Of a DNA stretch of 64,000 nucleotides, positions 46,756-55,643 are shown piece by piece. This stretch comes from Campylobacteraceae bacterium (GTDB taxonomy: Bacteria > Campylobacterota > Campylobacteria > Campylobacterales > Sulfurovaceae): assembly GCA_027100635.1 (NCBI GenBank), contig JAMOOQ010000048.1, positions 1-64,000 on the forward strand, read 5' to 3'. Below the pieces are notes generated by a model. The model ran no database searches. It was not told the DNA's origin and worked only from the letters and a program-made list of their open reading frames with translations. The translations under genes were made by a program, and so were the position numbers. Numbering within the stretch: the first letter of the stretch is position 1; every line of letters begins with the position of its first letter.

Positions 46756-46850
46756 TTCAAAACTTATTTTTAGATTCCGTATCAAGCACGGAATGACGGT
46801 TGTTTGTCATTCTGAATTTAATTCAGAATCTAGTTTTGAAAGAAATCTAC
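46756..46850. repeat. Long double-palindrome repeat between ftsW and murG
   Basis: It is the inverted counterpart of 26711-26800. It holds ATTCCGT-ATCAAGC-ACGGAAT and a perfect ATTCTGAATT-T-AATTCAGAAT. It reaches into the last codons of ftsW and to the murG leader. Confidence 0.7.
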
Positions 46851-48061
46851 TCCTTTTCTTTTTTATCTTGTTCTTTTTGCTCTACTTTTTGTGGTTTTAT
46901 CTCTATAACTCTTTTTTTTGAAATCATTAGTATTAATCCTATTGAAAAACATGAAGCTAATATATGAGAACCACCATAACTAAGAAAAGGTATAGCTATC
47001 CCTTTGACAGGAAAAATTCCAGATATTCCAAAACTATTAATAATAAAAGACAATGAGATAAGTAATCCAACTCCTACAGAAAATAGATAGTATGTTGGAT
47101 TTTTTACTAACGCTGCAATTTTAAATATTCTATAAACTACAAATAAAAGTACTAACGAGACGGTGGCTAATCCAATAAAACCCAACTCTTCTGTAATTCC
47201 TGCTAAAACAAAATCTGTGTGAACTTCACTTAAATAACCAAGTTCAAACTGTCCAGTACTCAATCCTTGACCCCACATACCACCATTATGCATTGCATTG
47301 AATGAGTTTGATATTTGATAAGGTTCTCTTGCTACTTCAACTTTTAACTCTTGAACCACTTCAAATGGTATTATATTTAATATTGTCCCTTGAACCGTAG
47401 ACCACCAACTTGATATTCTTGCTATTCTGTGTGGTGCCATCATTATAAGTATAGCAACACTAACCATAGCACTTGCCATCAACGATAGAAAAAACTTAAA
47501 GCTACTTCCTACAAATAAAAATAGTATAGCTAAAGTTCCACCTAATACAACAACCTGCCCTAAATCTTTTTGCAATACTGCAATTAATATAACAGCTACA
47601 AAAAATACCATAATATATGGGAAAAATACTTTTATCTCTTCTTTAAAGCTCATCCCTTTTCTATCAATTAGTTTTCTGGAAAAACTCCATGCTAAAAAAA
47701 AGACAAATCCTACTTTAAAAAATTCAACAGGAGCGATGGATAAGGAGCCTAACTTTATCCACCTTTTTGCTCCACTAATTACATTTACATAATTACTTGG
47801 TAAAAATTGCATAACTATTAAAAGTAATAAGAATAGTATAAATGTGGTAAGCCCGATTCTATTAAACCATTTGTCTGGGTCAATCCAGCTAAGAGTAATC
47901 ATTAGAATAAAACCGATAGAAACGGCAAAAAGCTGTCTAATGAAAAAATGAGTGTCTGAATATCCATAATGTATTACGGTGTATGTTGTAAGAGAATAAC
48001 TCATAACAAGAGAGACTCCGAGTAAAAACATAATAGAGAATAATAGTGTTTTATCTACCAT
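46847..48061 (-). CDS. ftsW: Septal peptidoglycan polymerase FtsW
   Basis: A 404-aa SEDS protein with about 10 transmembrane helices. Conserved stretches include GAKRWIKLGSLSIAPVEFFK, LQKDLGQVVVLGG and GITEELGFIGL. It polymerises glycan strands with a class B PBP. The end of the gene overlaps the repeat, and the divergent ftsI-type gene lies across a 96-base gap. Confidence 0.93.
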   Translation of the reverse strand: MVDKTLLFSIMFLLGVSLVMSYSLTTYTVIHYGYSDTHFFIRQLFAVSIGFILMITLSWIDPDKWFNRIGLTTFILFLLLLIVMQFLPSNYVNVISGAKRWIKLGSLSIAPVEFFKVGFVFFLAWSFSRKLIDRKGMSFKEEIKVFFPYIMVFFVAVILIAVLQKDLGQVVVLGGTLAILFLFVGSSFKFFLSLMASAMVSVAILIMMAPHRIARISSWWSTVQGTILNIIPFEVVQELKVEVAREPYQISNSFNAMHNGGMWGQGLSTGQFELGYLSEVHTDFVLAGITEELGFIGLATVSLVLLFVVYRIFKIAALVKNPTYYLFSVGVGLLISLSFIINSFGISGIFPVKGIAIPFLSYGGSHILASCFSIGLILMISKKRVIEIKPQKVEQKEQDKKEKE

Positions 48062-48157
48062 ATAAATCTTTCTTTTTAAACTTATTTAATATAATATCTA
48101 AATTCATACTAAAACTAAAGATAAAATCATATAAAATTATAAAATATAAAGGTTAAT

Positions 48158-49966
48158 ATGAATAAATATAAAAAAAATCAATCAAAAGATATTAGAAGTA
48201 GCAAATTATTATTACTTTTTATTATAATAGCATTGGCGATGGGTATATTTTTAAATAGAGTCTATAATATTATTTCAGAAGATAGAAATCTTCCACCATC
48301 AACTTCACAAATAAAAGAGAGAGCAAAAAGAGGTAGCATTATATCAGCAGATAATTATACTTTAAGTTATAGTAAAAAAATATACAAAGCCACAATTAAT
48401 ACATCTAGTATATATCCTGATAAATTAGATCTTTTTATAGAACTTTTTAGTATTTATAGTAAAATAGATAGAGATATAATTAAAGGTGAACTTTTTGATA
48501 AGAATGGGAAACTGCTACCTGGAAGAGTAACGATAAGCCATAATATTAGTGCGAGAAGAGCTATACACCTTAAATCATTAGCATATAAATTAAGACGGCT
48601 TAAAGTTTTTCGTTCAATTAAAAACTCAAAAGGTGTAAATATAATGTATGGATTAGATATTATTGAAAATGGAGAGGCAAGAGATTTCCCTCTTAATGAT
48701 ATATTAGCTCCAACTTTGGGATATACTCGTAAAGATGACCATAGTAAATATGCAAGACTACAAGGTATGAAAGGATTAGAAAGATATTATAATGATTTTT
48801 TAAAATCAAAAAGAGATGGTTACTTGATAGGTAAAAGAGATGTAGCAGGATATATATCTTATGGAGACTATAGCAAGAAAAAAGAACTAGTAAATGGATT
48901 GGATCTTTATTTAAATATATCTTTAGGTCTTCAGGCCAGGATTGAAAGAGTACTTGATAATATGAAAAAATCTATTGATGCTGATGAGATAATAGCATCT
49001 GTGATGGAGAGTAAAACAGGGAAGATATTATCTTTAGCTAGTAGTGAAAGGTTTAACCCGAATAAGATTACACAAGATAAAATATATGCACTTAATCCAA
49101 AATTTACAGAGTATCTATATGAACCTGGTTCTGTTTTAAAACCAATAACTTTGGCAATTGTTATGGATAAAGGAAAGGTAAAACCAAACACATGGTTTCA
49201 GACATATAATGGAAAGCTTAGAATTGGTAAAAGATATGTAATAAGAGATGATGAGAAGTTTAAATCATTAAGTGCCACAGGGATTATAGTTCACTCTTCT
49301 AACGTTGGTATATCTCAGATTTCATGGAGAATTACAGGTGGAGAATTTTATGAAGGGCTTAGAAAATTTGGACTTGGTCAAAAAACAGGTATTGATTTAT
49401 CGAGAGAGTTATCAGGAAGGATTAAAAGTGTTTATAAATTAAATCATAAATTACACCGTGCAAATAGCTCTTATGGATATGGTATGCATACAACATTTAT
49501 GCAAATTTTAAAAGCTTATGGTTCATTTAATAATGATGGTCTTGCAATGACGCCTCAAATTATTGACTATATGAAAGATAATCAAACTAATGAATATTAT
49601 AAATTAGAATCCTCAGTAGAAAATTTACAAACTACATCAAAGAAAAGTGCAAAGGCTATCAACAAGATATTAAAAATGGTTGTAAAAAAAGGTACAGGTG
49701 TTAAAGCACAATATAAAGGTTTAGAGATTGGTGGGAAAACAGGAACAGCATATATATCAGAAAAAGGTGTTTATGTAAAAAAATATAATAGTAGTTTTTT
49801 CGGTTTTGCGAATGATAATAATGGGAAAAAATATACTATTGGTGTCTTAGTAATTGATGCAAAAAAACCTTATAAATATTTTGCATCAGAATCAGCAGTA
49901 CCAACATTTAAAAAAATGGTAGAACAGATGGTAGGATTAGGATATCTTAAAGTCTCTACTAAATAA
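48158..49966 (+). CDS. ftsI: Septal transpeptidase (PBP3/FtsI)
   Basis: A 602-aa class B PBP: one N-terminal helix, a dimerisation domain (SIISADNYTLSYSK), and a transpeptidase with S-V-L-K (EPGSVLKPIT), S-S-N (HSSNVGIS) and K-T-G (GGKTGTA). It cross-links peptidoglycan at the septum. It is divergent from ftsW, its usual partner. Confidence 0.93.
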   Translation: MNKYKKNQSKDIRSSKLLLLFIIIALAMGIFLNRVYNIISEDRNLPPSTSQIKERAKRGSIISADNYTLSYSKKIYKATINTSSIYPDKLDLFIELFSIYSKIDRDIIKGELFDKNGKLLPGRVTISHNISARRAIHLKSLAYKLRRLKVFRSIKNSKGVNIMYGLDIIENGEARDFPLNDILAPTLGYTRKDDHSKYARLQGMKGLERYYNDFLKSKRDGYLIGKRDVAGYISYGDYSKKKELVNGLDLYLNISLGLQARIERVLDNMKKSIDADEIIASVMESKTGKILSLASSERFNPNKITQDKIYALNPKFTEYLYEPGSVLKPITLAIVMDKGKVKPNTWFQTYNGKLRIGKRYVIRDDEKFKSLSATGIIVHSSNVGISQISWRITGGEFYEGLRKFGLGQKTGIDLSRELSGRIKSVYKLNHKLHRANSSYGYGMHTTFMQILKAYGSFNNDGLAMTPQIIDYMKDNQTNEYYKLESSVENLQTTSKKSAKAINKILKMVVKKGTGVKAQYKGLEIGGKTGTAYISEKGVYVKKYNSSFFGFANDNNGKKYTIGVLVIDAKKPYKYFASESAVPTFKKMVEQMVGLGYLKVSTK

Positions 49967-49974
49967 AATAATGG

Positions 49975-49980
49975 TATAAT
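49975..49980 (+). promoter_or_regulatory. Likely -10 element of the lptA operon
   Basis: TATAAT sits 28 bases before the lptA TTG start, within the short gap after ftsI. Confidence 0.45.
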
Positions 49981-50007
49981 TTTATTAAAAAATTAGGTTT
50001 ATAAAAT

Positions 50008-50463
50008 TTGAAAAATATCATATTAATATCACTTATATTTTACTCAAACCTTTTTGCCTCTAGTGTAGAAATAACTTCTGATAGTTTTTTTGCAGATAAC
50101 AGCTCTAATAAATTATATTTCATAGATAATGTTAAGATAAAAAAAGAGAAAGATAGATTATTTGCTAATCTTTTAGTTGTATATTTTAATGAAAATAATG
50201 AAACAGCAAAATATGAGGCTAGTGGAGATGTAAAGTTTAATATATTTAAAGATAAAACTCACTATAAAGGTAGTGCAGATAGCGTAGAGTATATTGTAAA
50301 AACTACAAAGTATATACTTTTGGGTAATGCAATTGTAAAAGATTTAAGCTTTAAAAGAGACCTTTATGGTGATAAAATCATATTAAATATCTCAACAGGT
50401 AATACAAGAGTAAATAGTAAAAAAGATAAACCAAGTAAATTTATATTTGAAATGGAAGATTGA
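50008..50463 (+). CDS. lptA: LPS transport periplasmic protein LptA
   Basis: A 151-aa protein beginning at TTG, with a signal peptide (IILISLIFYSNLFASS). It has the OstA-type beta fold (VEITSDSFFADNSSNKLYFI, KYEASGDVKF, YKGSADSVEY). It bridges the periplasm for LPS export. Its stop overlaps the engB ATG (TGATG). lptC is not adjacent. Confidence 0.88.
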   Translation: MKNIILISLIFYSNLFASSVEITSDSFFADNSSNKLYFIDNVKIKKEKDRLFANLLVVYFNENNETAKYEASGDVKFNIFKDKTHYKGSADSVEYIVKTTKYILLGNAIVKDLSFKRDLYGDKIILNISTGNTRVNSKKDKPSKFIFEMED

Positions 50464-51107
50464 TGCAAAAAGAGATAATAGAGAATAAAAAGAAGATTAA
50501 TAAACCAAGATTAATAGAGGCAAATTTTATAAAATCAGCTCAAAGTATTAATGATTCATTAGAAGACACAGTTAGTGAGGTTGTTTTTTTAGGTCGTTCT
50601 AATGTTGGTAAAAGTTCTACGATAAATGGATTAACTTCTAGGAAGAATTTGGCAAAAAGTTCTGCAATACCAGGAAAAACACAACTTATTAATTTTTTTG
50701 ATGTAAAATATAGAGTTGATGAAGATAAAGATTATGAATTTAGATTTGTTGATTTACCAGGGTTTGGATATGCTAGAGTTTCAAAATCTCTAAAAGAGGT
50801 GTGGCAAAAAAACTTAGTAGAGTTTATTCAAAAAAGGGTATCAATTAGGGTATTTATCCATATTCGAGATGCAAGACATCCAAATGCTATGATTGATGGT
50901 GATGTGCAAAGTTATATATCAGACTTTATAAGAGGTGACCAAAAATATCTAACTATTTTTACAAAATATGATAAATTAAATCAAAAAGAGAGAGTAAAAC
51001 TTAAAAAAGAGTTTCCAAACTCTATTAAAATATCAAATTTAAAGAAAAGTGGTTATGATCAAATTCATCAAGAGATATTTAAACATATATTTGGAGAGAT
51101 TAATTGA
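50463..51107 (+). CDS. engB: Ribosome biogenesis GTPase EngB
   Basis: A 214-aa GTPase with GRSNVGKSSTINGL, DLPGFGYARVSK and FTKYDKLNQ motifs. The ATG at 50463 is favoured over the track's TTG one codon earlier because it overlaps the lptA stop. EngB assists large-subunit assembly. The GNAT gene follows with a 4-base overlap. Confidence 0.95.
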   Translation: MQKEIIENKKKINKPRLIEANFIKSAQSINDSLEDTVSEVVFLGRSNVGKSSTINGLTSRKNLAKSSAIPGKTQLINFFDVKYRVDEDKDYEFRFVDLPGFGYARVSKSLKEVWQKNLVEFIQKRVSIRVFIHIRDARHPNAMIDGDVQSYISDFIRGDQKYLTIFTKYDKLNQKERVKLKKEFPNSIKISNLKKSGYDQIHQEIFKHIFGEIN

Positions 51108-51568
51108 TAGAGCTTGTAAAAGCAAACTTAAATGATATTAGCGATATGCAAAAGTTGATAGAAGATAAAGTAAAAGAGGGAATTATTCTAAAAAGAGAGG
51201 ATGATGAAGTAGCAACAAATATAAGAAGTTATATTTTGGCAAAAGATAATAAAAAGATTATAGGATATGGAGCGTTACATATTCACTCTCCATCTCTAGC
51301 AGAGATAAGAAGTCTTATAATTGAACAAGAATATCAAGGGCTTGGTATTGGAAAAAGAGTTGTTAAATTTGCATTAGAAGAGGCTTCAAAACTTGGAGTT
51401 AAAAAAGTTTTAGTTTTAACTTATGTTGCAAAATTTTTTGAACAATTATCATTTTCAGAGATACCGAAAGAGTCTATTCCTGAACATAAAATTTGGGCAG
51501 ATTGTATTAACTGTATACATTTTCCTATCTGTAATGAAAAGTCTTTAATATATATAGTGAAAGAATAA
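51104..51568 (+). CDS. GNAT acetyltransferase, N-acetylglutamate synthase-like
   Basis: A 154-aa protein starting at TTG. The acetyl-CoA loop is QEYQGLGIGKRVVK, preceded by AEIRSLIIEQ. It resembles short ArgA enzymes, which begin arginine synthesis by acetylating glutamate. A cysteine set near the C-terminus (DCINCIHFPIC) might bind metal or regulate it. It overlaps engB and the next gene, so it is part of the lptA run. Confidence 0.75.
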   Translation: MIELVKANLNDISDMQKLIEDKVKEGIILKREDDEVATNIRSYILAKDNKKIIGYGALHIHSPSLAEIRSLIIEQEYQGLGIGKRVVKFALEEASKLGVKKVLVLTYVAKFFEQLSFSEIPKESIPEHKIWADCINCIHFPICNEKSLIYIVKE

Positions 51569-52023
51569 TGGCATCAAAACAAAATAGAATAAATAGATAT
51601 ACAATTTGGTTAATTATTTGGGGATTTATTATATTTTATCCAATAATCGCATCCATATACGGTTTTTCTCCCCCTTTACTAGGAGCTATGGCATATTTTG
51701 CGATACAGGGTTTTGAGAGAAAAAAATTTATTGTTATATTTGCCATTTTTATATATATGCTTAATCTTGATATAAACCTATCCCTACCTCTATTTTTAAG
51801 TATTTTTACTACAATTTTTATATATATAATTTTATATCCCAAAATAAAGATTTTAAATAATTGTAAAGTTTGTATTGCTATTATTGTTATAGTTTTATTT
51901 AATCTTGTATATATAGAGATGTTTATGTTATATAGTTTTGTCTTTCAATCATATATGCTAGATCTTGATATAATTTTAATAGCATATTTAATATTTGATT
52001 TAATATTGGTCTTTATTGTATGA
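51568..52023 (+). CDS. MreD-like rod-shape membrane protein
   Basis: A 151-aa protein with about five transmembrane helices and little else conserved. Its place just before mrdA (4-base overlap) matches mreD in many genomes, but no MreD motif was recognised. The identification is mainly positional. Confidence 0.5.
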   Translation: MASKQNRINRYTIWLIIWGFIIFYPIIASIYGFSPPLLGAMAYFAIQGFERKKFIVIFAIFIYMLNLDINLSLPLFLSIFTTIFIYIILYPKIKILNNCKVCIAIIVIVLFNLVYIEMFMLYSFVFQSYMLDLDIILIAYLIFDLILVFIV

Positions 52024-53849
52024 AAAATATAAAATATTATATAGTTATTACTATTTTTATAATATTTTGGAGTATACTTATTATAAGAGTTTATCATATT
52101 AGCATTAAATCAAATTTTCATTATGAACAACTAGCAAAAGAAAATATAGAAAGAAAACTGTATATAAAGCCTACTCGTGGTGAAATTATGGATAAAAAAG
52201 GGAGATTATTAGCCCTTAATAAAATAGGTTTTTCTCTGTTTATTGCTCCACATTTAAGTAAAAAAAATGGCGAATTAGACCGTACAATTAATAGAATAAT
52301 AGATATATTTCCTGATTTAAATAGAACTGTAATGCATAAAGTATATAAAAAACACTCATCATTATATAACCATAAATTTATTAAAGTTGTTGATTTTATT
52401 AAGTATGATAATATGATACCAAATTATCCATATCTTACCTCAGATAAAAATATAAAGATAGAAGCAGAGACAAATAGATTTTATCCTTATGGAAAATATA
52501 CGGCTCATATTGTAGGTTATATTGGTAGGTCTAATGCTTTAGATAATGAAAAAGATGATATAGTAAATATTATTGGAAGAGTGGGGAAAAGTGGTTTAGA
52601 AAAGAGTTATAATAGTGTTCTACAAGGTGAATTAGGATACAAAATATTTAAAGTAACTGCTAAAAATAAAGAGATTGACCTATTAAAAAATGTAGATGCA
52701 AAAGATAATAGAAATATAGTTACTAATATTGACATAGATTTACAAAAAATGGTATATGATAGATTTGGTGATGTATCAGGTGTTGTGATAGTTATGAGAA
52801 CAAATGGTGAGATTTTAGCAGCTGTTTCAGCTCCAAGTTTTAACCCAAATTTATTTGTAAGTGGTATTAGCGTAAAAGATTGGAAAGAGTTACAACAAAA
52901 CTTTAATCACCCTTTTACAAATAAATTTATTCACGGGACATATCCACCAGGATCTACAATTAAAATGGGAATGGCATTAGCATTTTCTAAATCAAATAAA
53001 ACTTCATTAGATAAAAGTGAAAAGTGTGAAGGTTATATAGAATTAGGTAGAAATCATCATAAATTTAGATGTTGGAATACTTATGGACATTGGAATACAT
53101 CTTTACGAAAAGCTATTAGAGAGAGTTGTGATGTTTTTTTCTATAAAAAAAGTTTAGAGGTCGGTATTGATAGTATAGCTGAATCTCTAAAAACATTTGG
53201 ATTTGGTGTAAAAACAGGAATTGATTTACCTACAGAATATCGTGGAATTATGCCAAATAAAGAGTGGAAACGGAAAAAATATGATCAACCATGGTATATG
53301 GGAGAGACTGTTATTGCATCAATTGGGCAAGGATATGTTCTCTCTACTCCTATGCAAATAGCAAGATATACTGCACTTATAGCTACATCAAATCTAGTAA
53401 CTCCAACTATTGCTTCTGTTGTAGATGGCAAAAAAGTACTAAATATTTCAGAACCTATGATATTTAATTCAGCTCATTTAAAAGAGATAAGAGCAGGGAT
53501 GTATGATGTATGTAATCATAAAAAAGGTACAGCATATAAGGCTTTAAGCAATATGCCCTTTGCTATTGCAGGAAAGACAGGAACTTCTCAAGTTGTATCA
53601 ATTCCACAAAGTGAGAAACATAGAATGAATGAAAAGGATATGGAGTATTATCAAAAGTCTCATGCTTGGATTACAACCTATGCACCTTTTAATGACCCAC
53701 AAATTATAATAACTGCTATGGTGGAACATGGTGGGCATGGTGGTAGCACAGCTGGGCCAATTGTGGCAGATATTTATAAGTGGTTGTATAAGAAAAAATT
53801 TATATCAAATACTAAATATACAAATAAAATTAAGCTTAAGATTGATTAG
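52020..53849 (+). CDS. mrdA: Elongation transpeptidase PBP2 (MrdA)
   Basis: A 609-aa class B PBP: an N-terminal helix (residues about 6-24), ARGEIMDKKGR-type pedestal sequence (PTRGEIMDKKGRLLALN) and transpeptidase motifs S-T-I-K (PPGSTIKMGM), S-C-D (RESCDVFFY) and K-T-G (AGKTGTSQ). It cross-links wall along the cell side with RodA, which is not present here. Confidence 0.94.
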   Translation: MKNIKYYIVITIFIIFWSILIIRVYHISIKSNFHYEQLAKENIERKLYIKPTRGEIMDKKGRLLALNKIGFSLFIAPHLSKKNGELDRTINRIIDIFPDLNRTVMHKVYKKHSSLYNHKFIKVVDFIKYDNMIPNYPYLTSDKNIKIEAETNRFYPYGKYTAHIVGYIGRSNALDNEKDDIVNIIGRVGKSGLEKSYNSVLQGELGYKIFKVTAKNKEIDLLKNVDAKDNRNIVTNIDIDLQKMVYDRFGDVSGVVIVMRTNGEILAAVSAPSFNPNLFVSGISVKDWKELQQNFNHPFTNKFIHGTYPPGSTIKMGMALAFSKSNKTSLDKSEKCEGYIELGRNHHKFRCWNTYGHWNTSLRKAIRESCDVFFYKKSLEVGIDSIAESLKTFGFGVKTGIDLPTEYRGIMPNKEWKRKKYDQPWYMGETVIASIGQGYVLSTPMQIARYTALIATSNLVTPTIASVVDGKKVLNISEPMIFNSAHLKEIRAGMYDVCNHKKGTAYKALSNMPFAIAGKTGTSQVVSIPQSEKHRMNEKDMEYYQKSHAWITTYAPFNDPQIIITAMVEHGGHGGSTAGPIVADIYKWLYKKKFISNTKYTNKIKLKID

Positions 53850-53856
53850 TTATTGG

Positions 53857-53862
53857 TATAAT
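53857..53862 (+). promoter_or_regulatory. Likely -10 element of the tamA-tamB pair
   Basis: TATAAT occurs 39 bases before the ATG of the BamA-family gene, right after mrdA, in AT-rich DNA. Confidence 0.4.
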
Positions 53863-53900
53863 TTTTTGATTAGCTATATTAATTCACTAGGATTATTTTA

Positions 53901-55643
53901 ATGAAAACAAGAGTTATATTTTTTATTATTTTAAGTTATTTAACTATTTTACAAGCAAATAGTGCTACCAATATAATTGTAACTATAGATGGAAATAAGA
54001 TTATAAATAATGATAAACTTCATAAAGAGATTGGTATAGAGGATAAATCTTGGTTTGAATTTTATAAAGATGATAATCTAACAATTAAAACAAAATATAT
54101 AAAAGATATAGATATAGTTATTAAGAACTTCTATGCTTCTGAAGGCTTTTATGATACAGAGGTGTCTGTAAAAAAAGATAAATTTAGTTTAAATATTAAG
54201 ATTAAAGAGAATAAATTTATTAAAGTAGATAATATAAATATATCAACAGATATAATGCTAGATGTAGAGTTTTTTAAAAAGAATCAGAGGTTTAGTGTAA
54301 ATAGATTTAAAGAGATTAAATCTAATATAAAAAAAGAGATGCTAAAACAGGGATATTGTGCCTATAAACTGAATAATAAAGCTTATGTAGATTTGGATAA
54401 TTATAGTGTAGATTTAGTATATACTCTACACAAAGGTGATATATGTAAATTTGGAAAAATATCTGTTGAGGGTTTAACCAATATAGATTCAGATATAGTT
54501 TTTTCTCGTATAAATATTTTTGAGGGTGAGAATTTTAATATTGATAAGATAAAAGAGTCTTATAATAAATTATATGGATTAGATGCCTTCTCTTCTATAC
54601 TTATTGATTATAATCAAAATCAAAATAACATTGTACCTTTAGATATATTTTTTGTGCAAAAAAGGAAAACCTCAAACTATAAAATAGGATTTGGTTATGA
54701 TTCAAATCTAGGACCTAAGGCATCGTTAAAATGGTGGAAAGATAATTTTATGGGAGATGCTCAGAAATTATCTTTTCGTGCAAAACTAGCAAAAGATATA
54801 TACAATATAAAAAATACTTTTTATCATCCAATACTCTTTAAAGTTTATGAAAATAATTTTGATTTTACAAATAGTTTAGGTTATAAGGTTGAAAAGTATA
54901 ATAATTATGTAAAAGCAAAAACCTTATATGAAAAATTTAAATTTGGTTATAGCAATAAATCTTTTAATTTTTATACAGGGTTTGGTTTAGAGAATATAGA
55001 CTTATATTTAGAAAAAGATAATACTCTTGTAAAAGAAGCACTCAATGATATTAATTCATTTATCATATATCCTTATCTTCAAGCAATTTATGATAAAAGA
55101 GATTCAAAGCTAAACCCAAAAAATGGATATTATTTATCTGGTTTAATAGAATATGGATTGCCATATAATGATAATGCTAGTAGTTATACAAAAATTATGG
55201 CTCAAGGACGTTATATAAAAACAGTTGGAGATTTGACTCTCGCTACTGTTGCAAAAGTAGGTTTTATCAATGAGTTGAAAAATCTAACACCTGATAGTAA
55301 AAAGTTTTTTGCAGGGGGTTCATTTTCTAATAGAGCCTACGGATATAACGATTTGGGTGTAATACTATCTTCAACGAGTGATTCTAATTTAAGTGGAGTA
55401 TCAGCAGTAAATTTATCTTTTGAGGGTGACTATCCAATTGTAGGAGATCTATCAGGAGCTATTTTTAGTGATATATCTATGGTATCAGATAAAGAAAGTG
55501 ATATATCTGGAAGCTGCGTTACAACAGTTGGTGCGGGGATAAGATATCTCACTCCAATGGGACCACTAAAAGTAGATGCTGGTTTTAATATTCATGATGC
55601 TAGTCAATATGGGATACAGTTTAGAATAGGGCAATCCTTTTGA
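53901..55643 (+). CDS. BamA/TamA-family outer-membrane protein
   Basis: A 580-aa Omp85 protein with a signal peptide, POTRA domains (about residues 25-250) and a C-terminal barrel ending ASQYGIQFRIGQSF. Barrel landmarks are KRDSKLNPKNGYYLSG-like and FFAGGSFSNRAYGYND. The shorter size than BamA (about 800 aa) and the tamB gene behind it indicate TamA. It helps insert or transport outer-membrane components. Confidence 0.85.
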   Translation: MKTRVIFFIILSYLTILQANSATNIIVTIDGNKIINNDKLHKEIGIEDKSWFEFYKDDNLTIKTKYIKDIDIVIKNFYASEGFYDTEVSVKKDKFSLNIKIKENKFIKVDNINISTDIMLDVEFFKKNQRFSVNRFKEIKSNIKKEMLKQGYCAYKLNNKAYVDLDNYSVDLVYTLHKGDICKFGKISVEGLTNIDSDIVFSRINIFEGENFNIDKIKESYNKLYGLDAFSSILIDYNQNQNNIVPLDIFFVQKRKTSNYKIGFGYDSNLGPKASLKWWKDNFMGDAQKLSFRAKLAKDIYNIKNTFYHPILFKVYENNFDFTNSLGYKVEKYNNYVKAKTLYEKFKFGYSNKSFNFYTGFGLENIDLYLEKDNTLVKEALNDINSFIIYPYLQAIYDKRDSKLNPKNGYYLSGLIEYGLPYNDNASSYTKIMAQGRYIKTVGDLTLATVAKVGFINELKNLTPDSKKFFAGGSFSNRAYGYNDLGVILSSTSDSNLSGVSAVNLSFEGDYPIVGDLSGAIFSDISMVSDKESDISGSCVTTVGAGIRYLTPMGPLKVDAGFNIHDASQYGIQFRIGQSF

